This document shows positions 51,968 to 59,729 of a DNA stretch of 64,000 nucleotides, one piece after another. The translations under genes and the position numbers were made by a program. Each line of letters begins with the position of its first letter. Within the stretch, counting starts at the first letter, position 1. The stretch spans positions 1-64,000 of the forward strand of contig CAMAXY010000002.1 of the NCBI GenBank assembly GCA_945862215.1. The letters are read 5' to 3'. The notes under the pieces are model-generated. The model saw only the letters and a list, made by a program, of their open reading frames with translations, was not told where the DNA came from and searched no databases. Source of the DNA: Singulisphaera sp. GP187. Lineage in GTDB: Bacteria > Planctomycetota > Phycisphaerae > Phycisphaerales > SM1A02.

Positions 51968-53050
51968 TCATTCCTCCAAGCCGACGACTTGATCGGTGAT
52001 GATGCTCAGCCGAACTTGCTTCCCCGCGAAGGATGACCAGTGCGGATTCACTTCGAAAACTTTTATGCGTTGACCATTCGCGTCAACCAAATGCTGAGCA
52101 TTCGCACCGAGATATGTTGATTCGAGACATTTTCCAAGAACAATTGTTGCGCAAGATTGTGGATTCGACACAGCGCTCGCGTGGTCGATCGTGATCGCCT
52201 CGGGACGAATCGAAAGCGTAATACGATCTCCGACTTTTTTTGTCGATGGAACAAGAGCACGCATCGTTGCAATCGGCGTCCTGACCTCAGCGAATCCGCT
52301 TGAATCACGGACGCCCTGAATCTCACCGGATATAAAATTTGTCTCGCCAATAAATTCTGCGACAAATCGAGTTCGTGGCCGTTGGTAAATATCCCTCGGG
52401 GCTCCGAGCTGTTCAATCTTTCCCGCTGACATCACTGCGATTTGATCGGCGAGTGATAACGCTTCATGTTGATCGTGCGTGACATAAATCATTGTGATAC
52501 GCAGTTCGTGTGAAATTCGCCGAATCTCAGATCGCATTTCGAGGCGCAATTTGGCATCGAGATTTGAAAGTGGTTCATCAAGCAAAAGCAGATCGGGGCG
52601 AAACGCGATCGCGCGTGCCAATGCAACGCGTTGCTGTTGACCTCCCGAAAGTTGATTGGGAAGTCGATCGGCATATTGACTCATGCGAACAAGTTCCAGC
52701 GATTCTCCGATGCGGATTTTCTTCTCGGCCGATGGCATGCGACGAACGTCCAAACCAAATCCAACATTCTGAGAGACTGTCATATGCGGCCAGAGGGCGT
52801 AATTCTGAAAGACCATTCCGGCATTGCGCTTCTCTGGAGAAAGTGTCGTGACATCACGGTCTCCGAAAAAAATTCGCCCCGCAGTTGGCTGAACGAACCC
52901 AGCAATCATTCGGAGAATTGTGGTCTTGCCACATCCTGACGATCCAAGCAAAAAGAAAAGTGAACCCGCCGAAACTTCAATACTGACATCCTCGACCGCT
53001 ACTGTTTGATCGAATGTCTTTCGTATGTTGGTCAGGCGAAGGCTTGTCAC
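51968..53050 (-). CDS. ABC transporter ATP-binding protein (PotA/FbpC/UgpC type)
   Basis: A 360-residue ATPase with Walker A LLGSSGCGKTTILRMIAG, Q-loop MVFQNYALWPHMTV, signature LSGGQQQRVALARAIA, Walker B LLLLDEPLSNLDAKL, H-loop TMIYVTHDQHEAL, and a C-terminal TOBE-like domain (from about residue 240) as in importers for polyamines, iron, or sugars. The start is a GTG at 53050 (GTG ACA AGC). No permease or binding protein gene is near, so it must pair with membrane parts encoded elsewhere. Substrate cannot be assigned. Confidence 0.93.
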   Translation of the reverse strand: MTSLRLTNIRKTFDQTVAVEDVSIEVSAGSLFFLLGSSGCGKTTILRMIAGFVQPTAGRIFFGDRDVTTLSPEKRNAGMVFQNYALWPHMTVSQNVGFGLDVRRMPSAEKKIRIGESLELVRMSQYADRLPNQLSGGQQQRVALARAIAFRPDLLLLDEPLSNLDAKLRLEMRSEIRRISHELRITMIYVTHDQHEALSLADQIAVMSAGKIEQLGAPRDIYQRPRTRFVAEFIGETNFISGEIQGVRDSSGFAEVRTPIATMRALVPSTKKVGDRITLSIRPEAITIDHASAVSNPQSCATIVLGKCLESTYLGANAQHLVDANGQRIKVFEVNPHWSSFAGKQVRLSIITDQVVGLEE

Positions 53051-53095
53051 GAGTGAGAGGATAAGTGAACAGATGGAAACAGCACGACGGTCCCG

Positions 53096-53101
53096 TACAA
53101 T
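53096..53101 (+). promoter_or_regulatory. -10-like TACAAT before the DciA-like gene
   Basis: TACAAT ends 11 bases before the ATG at 53113, leaving room for a 5' leader of only a few bases. It supports the 53113 start over the longer frame beginning at 53065. No clear -35. Confidence 0.4.
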
Positions 53102-53112
53102 TGCTGCGCGCT

Positions 53113-53481
53113 ATGGGAAATCCTCTTGAACATCTTCATGATCTGCAAAAACGGCGTGGCGCAAGAAGTGCAAACACGATCCCTGTCGATTCGATCCGTA
53201 GTGACATCACTCGACTCAGAACGACTGTCGAAAAACACGCGCAAAGATTTGGAGATGCTGCTGAATTATGGGAGCGATTCATTCCCGCAAATGTTCGAGA
53301 TGACACGCGCCTCTCAGGAATCTCTGGCGGTGTGCTGACCGTCGTGACCGGATCTGCGGCGACGAGCTATACGCTTGATCGAATATTGCGCGGCGGGGTT
53401 GATGCTGAAATTCGAAATGCAAGCGCAGGCAAGATCACTCGGGTGAGAATGCGCGTCGGGCAAGTCAACCCGCCGCAATAG
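53113..53481 (+). CDS. DciA-like protein (DUF721)
   Basis: A 122-residue protein. The C-terminal half carries the DUF721 pattern: ELWERFIPANVRDDTRLSGIS, GGVLTVVTGSAATSYTLDRI and an ITRVRMRVG end. DciA proteins of this family act as loaders or operators of the replicative helicase in bacteria lacking DnaC/DnaI. The N-terminal third is helical and charged. I use the ATG at 53113 (MGNPLEHLHDLQ); a longer form from 53065 is possible. It is divergent from the ABC gene, and its 3' end overlaps the convergent thioesterase gene by 17 bases. Function by family; not near dnaA or gyrB here. Confidence 0.75.
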   Translation: MGNPLEHLHDLQKRRGARSANTIPVDSIRSDITRLRTTVEKHAQRFGDAAELWERFIPANVRDDTRLSGISGGVLTVVTGSAATSYTLDRILRGGVDAEIRNASAGKITRVRMRVGQVNPPQ

Positions 53482-53866
53482 GAGCGCCACTCCAATTTGC
53501 TGGCAGAGGTTGCACGCGACCATCACGATCAATACATGCGAGTGTCGTTTCGCCAATCACAAGTTCTTCATCGCCTCTGCAAAGTCGATAGGAATGTTCG
53601 ATCTTCACATGGCCGACATCGCGCAGCGTGGTTTCGAGCACGAGCAATTCGTCATATTTCGCAGGCTTGCGATATCGCACATCTAAGCGCGTGACAGCCA
53701 ACAATATCCCGCGCGCTTCAAGATCGGCGTATGTCGAACCACTCGCACGCAACAATTCCGTTCTGCCCATCTCGAACCAAATTGGATAGACCGTGTGATG
53801 CACGACGCTCATCGGATCACACTCGCAGTAGCGCGGCCGAATTTCCATTTTGTGGATCTTGGTCAT
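53465..53866 (-). CDS. Acyl-CoA thioesterase, hotdog fold (YbgC/4HBT type)
   Basis: A 133-residue single hotdog domain. The start has RPRYCECDPMSVVHHTVYPIWFEMGRTELLR, where the D-x3-VVHH segment corresponds to the catalytic Asp region of 4-hydroxybenzoyl-CoA thioesterase-like proteins. The rest matches YbgC (LDVRYRKPAKYDELLVLETT, TLACIDRDGR). It likely hydrolyses short-chain or aromatic acyl-CoA. AAGGAAGG touches the ATG at 53866, and a TATATA element lies just before it. A second ATG is six codons in. Its last 17 bases overlap the DciA-like gene. Confidence 0.88.
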   Translation of the reverse strand: MTKIHKMEIRPRYCECDPMSVVHHTVYPIWFEMGRTELLRASGSTYADLEARGILLAVTRLDVRYRKPAKYDELLVLETTLRDVGHVKIEHSYRLCRGDEELVIGETTLACIDRDGRVQPLPANWSGAPIAAG

Positions 53867-53895
53867 CCTTCCTTTATATAAGGATTCACGATTTT

Positions 53896-54000
53896 ATGGA
53901 GTTTGACTTTTTACTTGCAGCTGAAGCTAGATTTGTCGAAAAATCAATTGAACTCTCCGAACTAAATGGGTTTCTTAAATGCTGCAAATGCAAAATATAA
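53896..54000 (+). CDS. Possible small protein, 34 residues, Cys-rich end (uncertain)
   Basis: An ATG frame preceded by AAGGA about 12 bases upstream encodes MEFDFLLAAEARFVEKSI... ending GFLKCCKCKI, with three Cys close together near the end. It is too short for statistics, and the region is A+T-rich, so it may be chance. If real, it would be a leader peptide or small protein made ahead of the rhodopsin. Confidence 0.2.
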   Translation: MEFDFLLAAEARFVEKSIELSELNGFLKCCKCKI

Positions 54001-54125
54001 GGCCATAGTAAATCCAGAAATTTAAAGTTTTTAGGTTCTTCTAAAATTCGTGTTATTTTCATTTCAAGCCTCGCCAGAACAGAAGTGTGCATATCCTTGG
54101 GGCACTACAAACCTGGAAATAGCGA

Positions 54126-54142
54126 TTGACCTTGTTGGTCAA
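54126..54142. promoter_or_regulatory. Inverted repeat TTGACC-n5-GGTCAA in the rhodopsin leader
   Basis: Six-base arms with a 5-base spacer, 26 bases before the rhodopsin start codon. It could be a small operator or a weak stem near the ribosome binding site; the left arm also looks like a -35 box, but no -10 follows at the right distance. Confidence 0.3.
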
Positions 54143-54156
54143 AAACTAGAACCACT

Positions 54157-54161
54157 GGAGG
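54157..54161 (+). promoter_or_regulatory. Shine-Dalgarno site of the rhodopsin gene
   Basis: GGAGG lies 7 bases before the TTG at 54169. Strong sites are rare in this window, so it stands out and supports the TTG start over the ATG at 54190. Confidence 0.7.
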
Positions 54162-54168
54162 ATTCACC

Positions 54169-54966
54169 TTGTTGACTCTCGCAGCAGAAATGACCACCAC
54201 CATGAAGGCTCTGAATGCAGGCCTTTCAATGGAAGGCGTAACGATGTATCTGTTTTGGCTTAGTACCGTCGCTATGGGCGCAGGAATGATTTACTTTTTT
54301 CTTCAACGCAAGACCGTTCCGGTGCAATACCAGACCGCGATTACTGTGGCCGGCATTATTTGCGGCGTTGCTGCTTTCCATTACTGGAGAATGAGCGGTA
54401 TTTATTTGGAAGGCGTTGCGAGCTTGTTCAATGAAGATGGAACACGAATCGCAGGCGCAACCATAACGCAATTCCCAACTGCGTACCGATATATTGATTG
54501 GCTAATCACAGTTCCATTGCTTGTGATGGAGTTCCCACTTCTGCTTAATTTGGGAAAAGCCGGGCGCGAACTATTCAAGTCACTGCTTTTCTGGTCCTTT
54601 GTTATGTTGATCACCGCTTGGGTTGCGGAAGAAAGCGTTACTGGAAGTCAACAATGGTGGACATGGTATGTGGTTTCATGCGGCGCTTGGCTGTACATCG
54701 TCTATACGCTGTTCACCAAGGTCTCGGATTCCATGAAGTCTGCCCCTGAAAGTATTCAAGAAAGTTTGAAGACGATGCGTATGTTCGTGCTCGTTGGTTG
54801 GGTGATTTACCCAATTGGTTTCTTGATGGCTCTCAATGGTGGCAATGGCGAAAGTTGGCGCGAAATTTTGTACAACGTGGCTGACGTCATCAACAAGGTT
54901 TTCTTCGGCTTGGTTTGCTACCAAGGCGTAAAGGTTCTAGGACAACAACAGCACCAAAAAGCCTGA
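54169..54966 (+). CDS. Proteorhodopsin-like light-driven proton pump
   Basis: A 265-residue seven-helix microbial rhodopsin. The helix C motif RYIDWLITVPLLVME gives Asp110, Thr114 and Glu121, equivalent to D97/T101/E108 of proteorhodopsin (acceptor Asp and donor Glu of outward proton pumps). Lys243 in DVINKVFFG is the retinal Schiff-base lysine, with Asp239 as counter-ion. His71 (FHYWRM) matches the His that pairs with the acceptor Asp. Leu118 corresponds to position 105, predicting green absorption. Tyr167 lies where carotenoid-binding xanthorhodopsins have Gly, arguing against an antenna. The TTG start follows GGAGG by 7 bases. The blh gene downstream would supply retinal. Confidence 0.95.
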   Translation: MLTLAAEMTTTMKALNAGLSMEGVTMYLFWLSTVAMGAGMIYFFLQRKTVPVQYQTAITVAGIICGVAAFHYWRMSGIYLEGVASLFNEDGTRIAGATITQFPTAYRYIDWLITVPLLVMEFPLLLNLGKAGRELFKSLLFWSFVMLITAWVAEESVTGSQQWWTWYVVSCGAWLYIVYTLFTKVSDSMKSAPESIQESLKTMRMFVLVGWVIYPIGFLMALNGGNGESWREILYNVADVINKVFFGLVCYQGVKVLGQQQHQKA

Positions 54967-54985
54967 GTCCCTGGACATATTTAGT

Positions 54986-56053
54986 TTGAAACTCGCCCCG
55001 CCTGCCGCCGCCGAGTTCGATGGATCCAAAAGATCCGCCGAACAGGTGGCGAAGGCGGGGCTTTTCATTTTTGCAAGCGCGCGCATATTGCCTTGGTGCA
55101 TTTTGCTTTTTGGTGTGTTGAGCGCATTGATCAATCCCGCATCTACCAAATCAATGGCGCCGTGGCCGTTTGTGATCGCATTGTTTGTATTCGGCATGCC
55201 CCATGGATGCGCAGACTGGATTGTGGCGGCACGGCTTTCTGGGCGAAAAACATTTGAGCAAAAAATCAGGGGATTTACAAGTTATTTGTCTCTCATGCTT
55301 GCAAGCTTGGCACTTCTCGCGTTGCTGCCGGGTGTCGCTGCCTTATTGTTTCTGTGTTTAACCATTTTCCATTTTGGCATGGCCGATGCAACTGCGGTGC
55401 ATGCAGACAAGGATGGATTTGTTGCAAACTGGGGATTGGCGCTTGGTCGCGGAATACTTTTATTGAGCACGGCCTTTGCGTCGCATCCTGTTGCAGCATG
55501 GGCACCATTTGAGCAAATTGGAATTGCATTCAGCGCATGGCAACAGAGTTCCGCAAGCGCGTGGATCCCTACATCAAATCAAATCCACCCATTTGCAGTC
55601 ATTGGTGTTGTCGCAGGAGTACTACTTGCTCTTGCAAGCGCGATAGAACGCTTGCGCCGCGGACACGCCAAGGCAGCGATTGCTGATCTCATTGAAAATG
55701 GATTCGTTGCCGCTATGGCGGCGCTTGCGGATCCATTATTCTCGGTCGGTATTTTCTTCCTTGGGGTGCATGCATTCAGACACACTCGTCGCTTGGCGTG
55801 CACGAGCTCCATACTTTCATTTCATTGGGCACCAAAAGATTTAATGACCCGATTGATCCGCGTGCATGTCATAAGCCTCTCGTTGTTGTGGCCCACTTTG
55901 CCCTGCCTGATTCCACTGTGTTTACTGCTTGGTGGATTCAGCGCAAACTCGATTGCTGTTGCGAGCATTAGCTTCTATATGATCACAACGCTGCCGCACC
56001 ATTTGCTTGGCTTGCGTTTACCTGCTGCCGATTTATTGCCAGCCAGGGAATGA
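54986..56053 (+). CDS. blh: Brp/Blh-family beta-carotene 15,15'-dioxygenase
   Basis: Cleaves beta-carotene to two retinal molecules, the chromophore for rhodopsin. The frame encodes up to 355 residues, strongly hydrophobic (about 8-9 helices), with the family's His landmarks: GMPHGCADW (His73), IFHFGMAD (His129), FLGVHAFRHTRRL (His262/266) and TTLPHHLLGLR (His338/339). The start is unclear. The TTG at 54986 precedes a strong hairpin that would then encode residues 4-25; GTG at 55046, or later TTG codons such as the one in RILPW, are alternatives. It lies 19 bases after the rhodopsin gene and converges on mnmE with a 4-base gap. Carotenoid synthesis genes are not in the window. Confidence 0.9.
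   Translation: MKLAPPAAAEFDGSKRSAEQVAKAGLFIFASARILPWCILLFGVLSALINPASTKSMAPWPFVIALFVFGMPHGCADWIVAARLSGRKTFEQKIRGFTSYLSLMLASLALLALLPGVAALLFLCLTIFHFGMADATAVHADKDGFVANWGLALGRGILLLSTAFASHPVAAWAPFEQIGIAFSAWQQSSASAWIPTSNQIHPFAVIGVVAGVLLALASAIERLRRGHAKAAIADLIENGFVAAMAALADPLFSVGIFFLGVHAFRHTRRLACTSSILSFHWAPKDLMTRLIRVHVISLSLLWPTLPCLIPLCLLLGGFSANSIAVASISFYMITTLPHHLLGLRLPAADLLPARE
54995..55073 (+). terminator. 67-nt long hairpin with U-rich tail between rhodopsin and blh
   Basis: Stems nest in order: GCCCCGCCT (54995-55003) with AGGCGGGGC (55053-55061); CGCCGCC (55006-55012) with GGTGGCG (55045-55051, one G-U); GTTCG (55015-55019) with CGAAC (55039-55043); GGATC (55022-55026) with GATCC (55032-55036). 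TTTTCATTTTT follows. This is a strong intrinsic terminator or attenuator after the rhodopsin gene, and it lies inside the 5' end of the blh reading frame. Confidence 0.85.
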
Positions 56054-56057
56054 CAAA

Positions 56058-57473
56058 TCACTTTCCGATGCAGAATCGTGCGAACAGTGCAGCAAGCACA
56101 TCGTCTGGAGTTCGATGACCCGCAACGATTCCAAGCGCATCGAGCGCGTCGCGCAATTCCATCGCAATAATCTCTGCAGGCTCTGCAGCACGGCGCCCCG
56201 CATCGACGCACGCTTGTGCCGCATCGCGCGCTTGTCCCATCAAAGTCTGCGCATCAGCAAGTGCTGACCGATGCCGTGTAAGCAGAACTGGGGCGAGTCT
56301 CGCTCCACCAACCCAGCCTCCATCATCGACCGCTGCCGTGAGCGCTTCGCGAAGTTCTTCGATGCCATCGCCATTCAACGCGCTTGTCATGCAACCACCC
56401 TGCACTTTGGCTTGCGCGAGACTTCGATCATCTGCGCAGTCTGACTTCGTCCACACAGTCATCATTCGTGGGCCACTCATAGCCTGCGCATCGACTGAAA
56501 TCGGGACGCAATTCAATTGCAAAGTTGCTGCATCAAACGCATGCTGCGCAAGTTGTTGCATTTGCTCTGCAAGCGCATGCTGTGGATCTTCAATTCCAGG
56601 CAAGTCAACCAGCAATGCTTCTCGGCCGCGGTTTAGTTTGAGAGTTTCGACAATCGCATCGCGCGTCGAGCCTGCTTGAGGTGATGTGACAACGCGTTCA
56701 TGCCCAAGCAGTGCATTAAAAAGGCTCGATTTTCCAGCATTTGTCGCGCCACGCAGCGCAATGACAGGAAGCGCGCGCAGCGATTCTTCGGGAGTTGTTT
56801 GATTGACCGCTGCGGAAAGATCGTCCTGAACCGCGGCGATTCCAGCCGCAAGGTCGACTGCAGTAATTGCAACAACATCTTCTTGGTCACTGAAGTCGAT
56901 GCCAGCTTCGACAAGCGCAAGCAATCCAGTAATTTCCTCTGCGGCTTTCAACGCAATCTGCCGAATGCGCCCAGTGCGCAATTGTCGCGCTGCATCCAAT
57001 TGCGAATCTGATTCGGCAGAAATTGAAAGTGCGATCGACTCCGCTTCCTCCATGGAGAGCGTGCCACTGAGAAATGCGCGAGCACTGAATTCGCCTGGCG
57101 ATGCATGGCGCGCGCGCATTGCGCCCATTTCGGAATCGCACAGCGCATCAACGACTGCCGTCAAAAGTGAAGCATGTCCTGCGATCAAAAATTCGACAGT
57201 CTCTTGCCCCGTGAAACTTTGCGGAGCAACCATCACAAGTGCAAGTGCAGGGACATCAACCCTTTGTCCACATATCGACACAGCGATGCGAACGGATTGC
57301 ACTCCTCGGCGAGCGATCAATTTTTCTTCAACAAGTCGCTCATTTACAATCGCAAACGTCGCATCGCCGCTGATGCGCACGATGCCGCGCGCAGCAGAAC
57401 CTGGCGGTGATGAAATCGCCGCAATCGCATCGGATGCTGACGCGGTCTCGACCCAGTTCGAGGGCTCGGGCAT
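56058..57473 (-). CDS. mnmE: tRNA modification GTPase MnmE (TrmE), variant switch II
   Basis: With MnmG it modifies the wobble uridine of several tRNAs (cmnm5U). The 471-residue protein has the folate-binding N-terminal domain (SDAIAAISSPPGSAARGIVRISG), helical domain, G1 GATNAGKSSLFNALLG, GSTRDAI (G2), G4 TKSD, and the C-terminal CIGK whose Cys is essential in the family. G3 is unusual: DLPGIED for DTAG, and the Glu at the E. coli 282 position, used for GTP hydrolysis, appears replaced. The ATG at 57473 follows yidC by one base. The yidC-mnmE order is conserved in many bacteria. Confidence 0.93.
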   Translation of the reverse strand: MPEPSNWVETASASDAIAAISSPPGSAARGIVRISGDATFAIVNERLVEEKLIARRGVQSVRIAVSICGQRVDVPALALVMVAPQSFTGQETVEFLIAGHASLLTAVVDALCDSEMGAMRARHASPGEFSARAFLSGTLSMEEAESIALSISAESDSQLDAARQLRTGRIRQIALKAAEEITGLLALVEAGIDFSDQEDVVAITAVDLAAGIAAVQDDLSAAVNQTTPEESLRALPVIALRGATNAGKSSLFNALLGHERVVTSPQAGSTRDAIVETLKLNRGREALLVDLPGIEDPQHALAEQMQQLAQHAFDAATLQLNCVPISVDAQAMSGPRMMTVWTKSDCADDRSLAQAKVQGGCMTSALNGDGIEELREALTAAVDDGGWVGGARLAPVLLTRHRSALADAQTLMGQARDAAQACVDAGRRAAEPAEIIAMELRDALDALGIVAGHRTPDDVLAALFARFCIGK

Positions 57474-57474
57474 A

Positions 57475-59703
57475 TCAGCCTCTGGCTTTGAACTTCTTGT
57501 TTGTTTCACGCTTTGATTGCGCGCGTTCCAAAGCTTTCTCGTACAACTTTCCAATTGCGTCGCGCGTCTTGGACTTCTTCACAACGACTGGCTGATCCTT
57601 TGTCATTTCAATGTATCGGCGCACGCGCTTACTCTCCCAAATTCCTACAAGCGTCGAAGTCATGATGTACAAAGTCAATCCAGATGGAGCGGCATAAAGC
57701 ATGACAGGGAACATAACAACTGTCATGATCCGCATCATCTTCTGTTGTTGTTCCTGTTCAGGAGTTTGCTGAGTCGATGGCGGCGGCGCCATGTATTTCT
57801 GCTGAATATAGAAAACGCCACCCATCAGTAGTGGAACAAGATTGATACTTGCGAGAGAGAAAAAGTAAAGATTGATCGGAGTTGGCAGTGTGATGAATCG
57901 GTCCTGCGCGCTGAGATCGCCAAGAAAATTCCAGCCACCCAAAAGTTGGAAGACGCCGAAAAATGCTGGCTGTTGGCGAAGTTCGAATGCCAGATACAGA
58001 ACGGCATACAGCGCCATCCAAATTGGCATCTGCAGGAATGTTGGCAGGAATCCACCAAGACACCCGACTGGATTCACACCCTTCTCTTTATAGAGCCGCA
58101 TCTGCTCTTGCTGCATCCGCTTTGGATCGTCACCATATCTCGCCTTGAGTGCATCGAGTTCTGGCTTCATCTCCGCCATTCCTCGAGTCAAACGCTGCAT
58201 TTGCACTTGCGACTTCTTGCTGATCGGATGCAAAATGAGACGCACGACAAGTACAAGCGCGATGATTGCCAGCGCCCAATCAAACACAACATAGTTATGT
58301 AGGAAATCCAAGAAGATAACCATCAAATTTGCCAGCCACGCAAATGTGCACCATGAACAACATCCACCCATCGAATAGACAATGAGCCCTGACATTTCAA
58401 GCGCGCTATAAGGAGGAACGGTGGAAAGGATCACATGATCCAGAGGTCCCGCAAACAAGCCCATCGAAAAATCTGCCGTCTGTCCAGCCGCAACTGTGCG
58501 CTCCGGCGAATGCAGCTCGATAAATAGCGTTGGCGCACCTGTTGTATCTGTGGGACTTGGATCGCCAAGCGATGCACGAATGGACTCAACCGATAGTGCA
58601 AGCGACTTGCTTGGAACCCCTTTCGCAGTCGGCAGCATTGGCGCATGCACTGCAAGCGAAAAATATCGATTGGTCGTTCCAAACCAACTCAGGTGCTGAT
58701 CTTGTTCTTTCTGCTCTGGACTCGGCCATACATCAAATTTTGCAGCGGTGACATTTTTCACAACCGCAGCGCGTTCAAGCATCGAATCGTGGGTGATCAC
58801 AGAAGTCTGCGCTGGATCGCGCCGTTCGCTCATCAAATATCCAAACTGAAGACGACGAATATCCATCATCTCGTTCGCAACCTGCGTCAGATCTCCAGGG
58901 CCGTATTGCACAATGCTGATCGTGTGTGTCGCGGCGGAAAGATTTTCGACGGTCTGCGAAAGCGTGATGTCGTATCCATCGCCCTGTTTCGTTTGCAAAG
59001 CAAAAACACGCCGAACTTTCAACACTGGCGTTCCCGCATCATCGACAAGAAGTGTTTCGAAACTTCCGGGAGATTGCTGAGACCAGACAGCACCAAAGAG
59101 CGAAGTTGATTGACCATCGACCTGAATCGAATGCGCAGCCAACATTGGTACAGTGAAACTTGCGAGCGTTCCAACTGGCGCAAGAAAGTATCTGTTGCTT
59201 ACATCCGGCAAGGGTGGAATTGTGTTTGCGCCAGATGCGATTGCAGTTGCGTTGCGAATCGCGGCGGTGCGATCAGATGCGTTCACCCAGAATTCGCTAA
59301 AAACTATTTTGCTAATTCCTGCGCCAGCTGTCGAGAAATCAATCGTGAAGCGATCGTTGGCTGGATCGAGCGAACCAACACTTGCCGCAGTCGAAATTGC
59401 AGCGCCTGATGGACGAGCCTTCAACTTTGTTGTTGTCACTGCTGGAGAAACTGTCGCAGTTGGCGCATTCGGTGGGATCACTGCAGCAGACGCAGAGACA
59501 GGGGTTGCAGTAGCGGGCGCAGCCGAAGCAGCTGCATTCGTTGCAGCCTCTGCGCTTGCAGGAGGTGTGGAGCTGGCCGCCGGCGAATCCGCAGCTTGTT
59601 TCGATTTTGCGGCTCCCTTCCCTGTCATGACAATTGTCACGATGCTTGCAGCGAATGAGATGACCAACAGCGTCAGAAGTAATTTTCGAGTTCCCTTATT
59701 CAT
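57475..59703 (-). CDS. yidC: Membrane protein insertase YidC
   Basis: Inserts and folds inner-membrane proteins, alone or with SecYEG. The 742-residue protein has an N-terminal helix (LLLTLLVISFAASIVTIV), an Ala/Pro-rich linker (about 30-90), a large periplasmic beta domain, and the conserved core from about residue 460: VVRLILHPISKKSQ (with the groove Arg), RLTRGMAEMKPELDALKARYGDD, GCLGGFLPTFLQMPIWMALY. The C-terminus is basic (KRETNKKFKARG). It is larger than E. coli YidC (548) mainly through linker and periplasmic part. The ATG at 59703 is set by the first helix. rnpA and rpmH are not adjacent here. Confidence 0.95.
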   Translation of the reverse strand: MNKGTRKLLLTLLVISFAASIVTIVMTGKGAAKSKQAADSPAASSTPPASAEAATNAAASAAPATATPVSASAAVIPPNAPTATVSPAVTTTKLKARPSGAAISTAASVGSLDPANDRFTIDFSTAGAGISKIVFSEFWVNASDRTAAIRNATAIASGANTIPPLPDVSNRYFLAPVGTLASFTVPMLAAHSIQVDGQSTSLFGAVWSQQSPGSFETLLVDDAGTPVLKVRRVFALQTKQGDGYDITLSQTVENLSAATHTISIVQYGPGDLTQVANEMMDIRRLQFGYLMSERRDPAQTSVITHDSMLERAAVVKNVTAAKFDVWPSPEQKEQDQHLSWFGTTNRYFSLAVHAPMLPTAKGVPSKSLALSVESIRASLGDPSPTDTTGAPTLFIELHSPERTVAAGQTADFSMGLFAGPLDHVILSTVPPYSALEMSGLIVYSMGGCCSWCTFAWLANLMVIFLDFLHNYVVFDWALAIIALVLVVRLILHPISKKSQVQMQRLTRGMAEMKPELDALKARYGDDPKRMQQEQMRLYKEKGVNPVGCLGGFLPTFLQMPIWMALYAVLYLAFELRQQPAFFGVFQLLGGWNFLGDLSAQDRFITLPTPINLYFFSLASINLVPLLMGGVFYIQQKYMAPPPSTQQTPEQEQQQKMMRIMTVVMFPVMLYAAPSGLTLYIMTSTLVGIWESKRVRRYIEMTKDQPVVVKKSKTRDAIGKLYEKALERAQSKRETNKKFKARG

Positions 59704-59729
59704 TTTTATTCGTTTCTCTTTCTTGATTC

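Larger units (their letters stand above)
53867..54168. promoter_or_regulatory. 302-base A+T-rich leader region upstream of the rhodopsin gene
   Basis: This gap holds no conserved gene. It is clearly richer in A+T than its surroundings and contains a possible 34-codon frame (53896-54000), a short inverted repeat (54126-54142) and the rhodopsin ribosome binding site (54157-54161). Its promoter must lie here, since the thioesterase gene points away, but I cannot place -35 and -10 boxes with confidence. Confidence 0.5.

Noticed and set aside
54190-54192. ATG as the rhodopsin start
   Set aside because: The TTG at 54169 is 7 bases after GGAGG, a much better fit, although both give a complete rhodopsin.
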